This document shows positions 62,597 to 64,000 of a stretch of 64,000 nt of DNA, piece after piece (the stretch's first letter is position 1; each line of letters begins with the position of its first letter). The stretch is taken from positions 2,710,001-2,774,000 of the forward strand of contig CM069770.1 of assembly GCA_036169595.1 (NCBI GenBank), read 5' to 3'. Both the position numbers and the translations under genes were made by a program. This DNA is from Dictyostelium firmibasis (taxonomy: Eukaryota; Evosea; Eumycetozoa; Dictyosteliales; Dictyosteliaceae). The notes below the pieces were generated by a model that was not told the DNA's origin, searched no databases, and was given only the letters and a program-made list of their open reading frames with translations.

Positions 62597-62599
<3 letters not shown>
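61238..62599 (-). CDS. Seven-helix membrane protein, function unknown
   Basis: Exons 62599-62259, 62135-61606, 61503-61238; 378 residues, joints TG|G (Trp-Leu) and ILE-GLY|Glu in frame. Seven hydrophobic segments are seen: YSYIGIRLLLYLFFFILNIF, RFFIFLSMSVFCFMRTLSTI, SIGFFFSSIGTIGVFCEWVF, IATVIFIIILLSYQTFICVG, GFLLLLLIYSIMIISFGSAL, VLLVTLVLTFVCTFVEELVF, WWLFFTQLIDTSQMIVVMFV. There is no signal peptide, and the tail is about 100 residues, Asn/Ser-rich. The size and layout recall the THH1/TOM1/TOM3 plant-type seven-helix family as well as orphan receptors, but no signature residue decides it. The ORF is preceded by 40 T in a row on the + strand, that is, a poly-A leader before the ATG, common for this genome. 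Confidence 0.78.
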
Positions 62600-62645
<46 letters not shown>

Positions 62646-62732
62646 ATAATAATTATATTCTAATTTATTGTATCGACTAGAAATAAAAAAAAGAAAAAAA
62701 AAAAGAAAAAAAGTTTTTTTTTTTTTTGGTAT

Positions 62733-62773
<41 letters not shown>

Positions 62774-62879
62774 AAAAATTTATTTTTTTTAATATTAAAA
62801 AAAAGAAAAAGAAAAAAAGGGGCATTGATTTTTTTTTTTTTTTTTTTTTTACTTTGATGATTATAAGAATCTTATAATC

Positions 62880-62910
<31 letters not shown>

Positions 62911-63123
62911 AAAGAATAAAAAAAAAAAAAAAAAAAAAAAAACGAAAATGGTTGTCTAAAAATAAACGAATAGTTTCAGTAAATTTTTTGAATTTTAAAA
63001 AAATATCACAAAATAAAATATCTTTGAAAATCACAGCCAATAATCTTTCGACAAAAACAAAAAAAAAAAAAAAATTCAAAATAAAATTTTAAAAAAAAAA
63101 ATAAAAAAAATAATTTTAAATCA

Positions 63124-63154
<31 letters not shown>

Positions 63155-63689
63155 AATTTCCTTTATTTGCAAATCAACCCTAATCATATACCGCGCGCGC
63201 CAGTACCAATTATTTGAAGTTTTCAATTTCAAATATTTTTTTCTTTTATTTTGGTTTTTCACGATAACTTTTTTTTTTTTTTTTTTTTTTTTGTTGAAAA
63301 AGGGTTTGCACCAAAAAATGAATGATTTCATAAAGAGTTATTTGGAGTGAAAAAAAAAAAAAAAAAAATTTTTGTCAATATGCATAGTAAATTTCTGTTC
63401 TTTTATTCACCATTTTTTTTTTTTTTTTTTTTTTTTGTGGGTTTATTTATTAAAAGTATGAAATGAAATGTTAATATCCAGGTCAAAATATAATTTTTCT
63501 TTTTTTTTTATTTTAAACTTTGATAATGATAAAAGTTTTTTGGTTTTTTGTTACCAATTTCTAAATAAATAATTGAATCTGGTGGACTTAATAATGATTT
63601 GAAATTGGTGTAATTACTGATCTTTGTATAGTATTTGGGTGTATAGGTTATAATTTGGTAATTTTAGATTTGCAATAGGGAAAATATTT
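62600..63689. other. Intergenic region of homopolymer runs with one CG-rich word
   Basis: Poly-A and poly-T runs of 20-40 bases dominate. At 63191-63200 lies CCGCGCGCGC, flanked by CATATA and CAGTACCAATT, a rare CpG string for this genome. No gene is seen. Confidence 0.6.
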
Positions 63690-64000
63690 ATAATTTATTT
63701 GTTCTTTTTAGATCTATATCCACTTCTAAATGTTTGAGTTCATTGGAAGGTCATACTCTTATCTCGAAATCATCATGTAAATCTAACATGATGTTGGTAT
63801 TGCTCTACATTCAATTAGTTGATTTAAACTCTTAAATGAGAGCTTCCTCATTGTTGATGGTAAATCTCCACACTTTGATGGACGATTATACAATGGCAAC
63901 CACTATTATTATTATACTATAGTTAAAATGGTTTTATCAAATATAAATTGATTAAATGAAGGTAACTCTAATTTATTGGTCCATCTATTATCAATTCCTT
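63690..64000 (-). pseudogene. FNIP-repeat-like gene relic (runs off right edge)
   Basis: On the minus strand three short pieces in different frames look like FNIP repeats: NKLELPSFNQFIFDKTIL (near 63975-63925), PSKCGDLPSTMRKLSF followed by KSLNQLIECRAIPTS (near 63885-63800), and DFEIRV, then PSNELKHLEVDID (near 63775-63715). The LPSTxxKLSFxxxxNQxIExxAIPTS spacing is the FNIP signature common in Dictyostelium. Frame changes and stops make it a dead copy. The rest of the gene would be beyond the window. Confidence 0.5.

Noticed and set aside
63116-63331. 71-codon minus-strand frame with poly-Lys and poly-Phe
   Set aside because: It is made of homopolymer runs with no domain and no splice context.

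Overview
The window is nuclear DNA of a Dictyostelium-type social amoeba, almost certainly D. discoideum. The signs are extreme AT richness, long poly-A/T runs between genes, short AT-rich GT..AG introns, and genes full of AAT or CAA repeats coding for poly-Asn and poly-Gln. The families are also typical: tgr cell-adhesion genes and FNIP-like repeats. Gene content (TRAPPC10, a PITAIRE kinase, SNF12, MAD2 and a rhodanese-type phosphatase together) fits my memory of the duplicated part of chromosome 2 in laboratory strains; that placement is inference.

Layout. 1-2,868: a tgr (IPT/TIG) membrane-protein gene on the minus strand that runs off the left edge, with CACCCAC/TGGGTGTG sites upstream. 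3,990-5,040: a decayed LINE-like relic. 5,081-7,754: a large imperfect palindrome whose arms each hold a 416-bp LTR-like unit and whose centre holds two opposed fragments of a tgr gene. 8,123-10,157: an acyl-CoA synthetase. 10,253-32,678: mostly conserved housekeeping genes, namely TRAPPC10, a CDK12/CDKC-type kinase, an EF-hand/coiled-coil protein, a SNF12/BAF60 subunit, MAD2, a rhodanese/dual-specificity phosphatase and a lineage-specific protein kinase. 33,003-40,341: three more acyl-CoA synthetase paralogues in tandem, giving four in the window. 42,534-44,910: a secreted double-psi-barrel/LysM-like protein and a small Cys-rich protein. 45,855-52,936: a giant poly-Asn/poly-Gln protein and a TPR-like repeat protein. 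53,945-54,325: a second tgr relic. 54,506-58,330: a copper-type P1B ATPase. 59,962-62,599: an ARB2A/FAM172A homologue and a seven-helix membrane protein. The right edge carries an FNIP-repeat-like relic.

The genes form no operon-like system. The connected stories are: (i) a tgr gene with at least three tgr fragments scattered in the same window, two of them inside a palindrome; (ii) an expanding acyl-CoA synthetase family whose 5' thirds are nearly identical while the middles diverge; and (iii) ordinary vesicle-traffic, transcription, chromatin and checkpoint genes. I joined introns by hand: several proteins (TRAPPC10, PITAIRE kinase, SNF12, MAD2, copper ATPase, TPR-like protein, seven-helix protein) only appear whole after splicing, and each junction given keeps frame.
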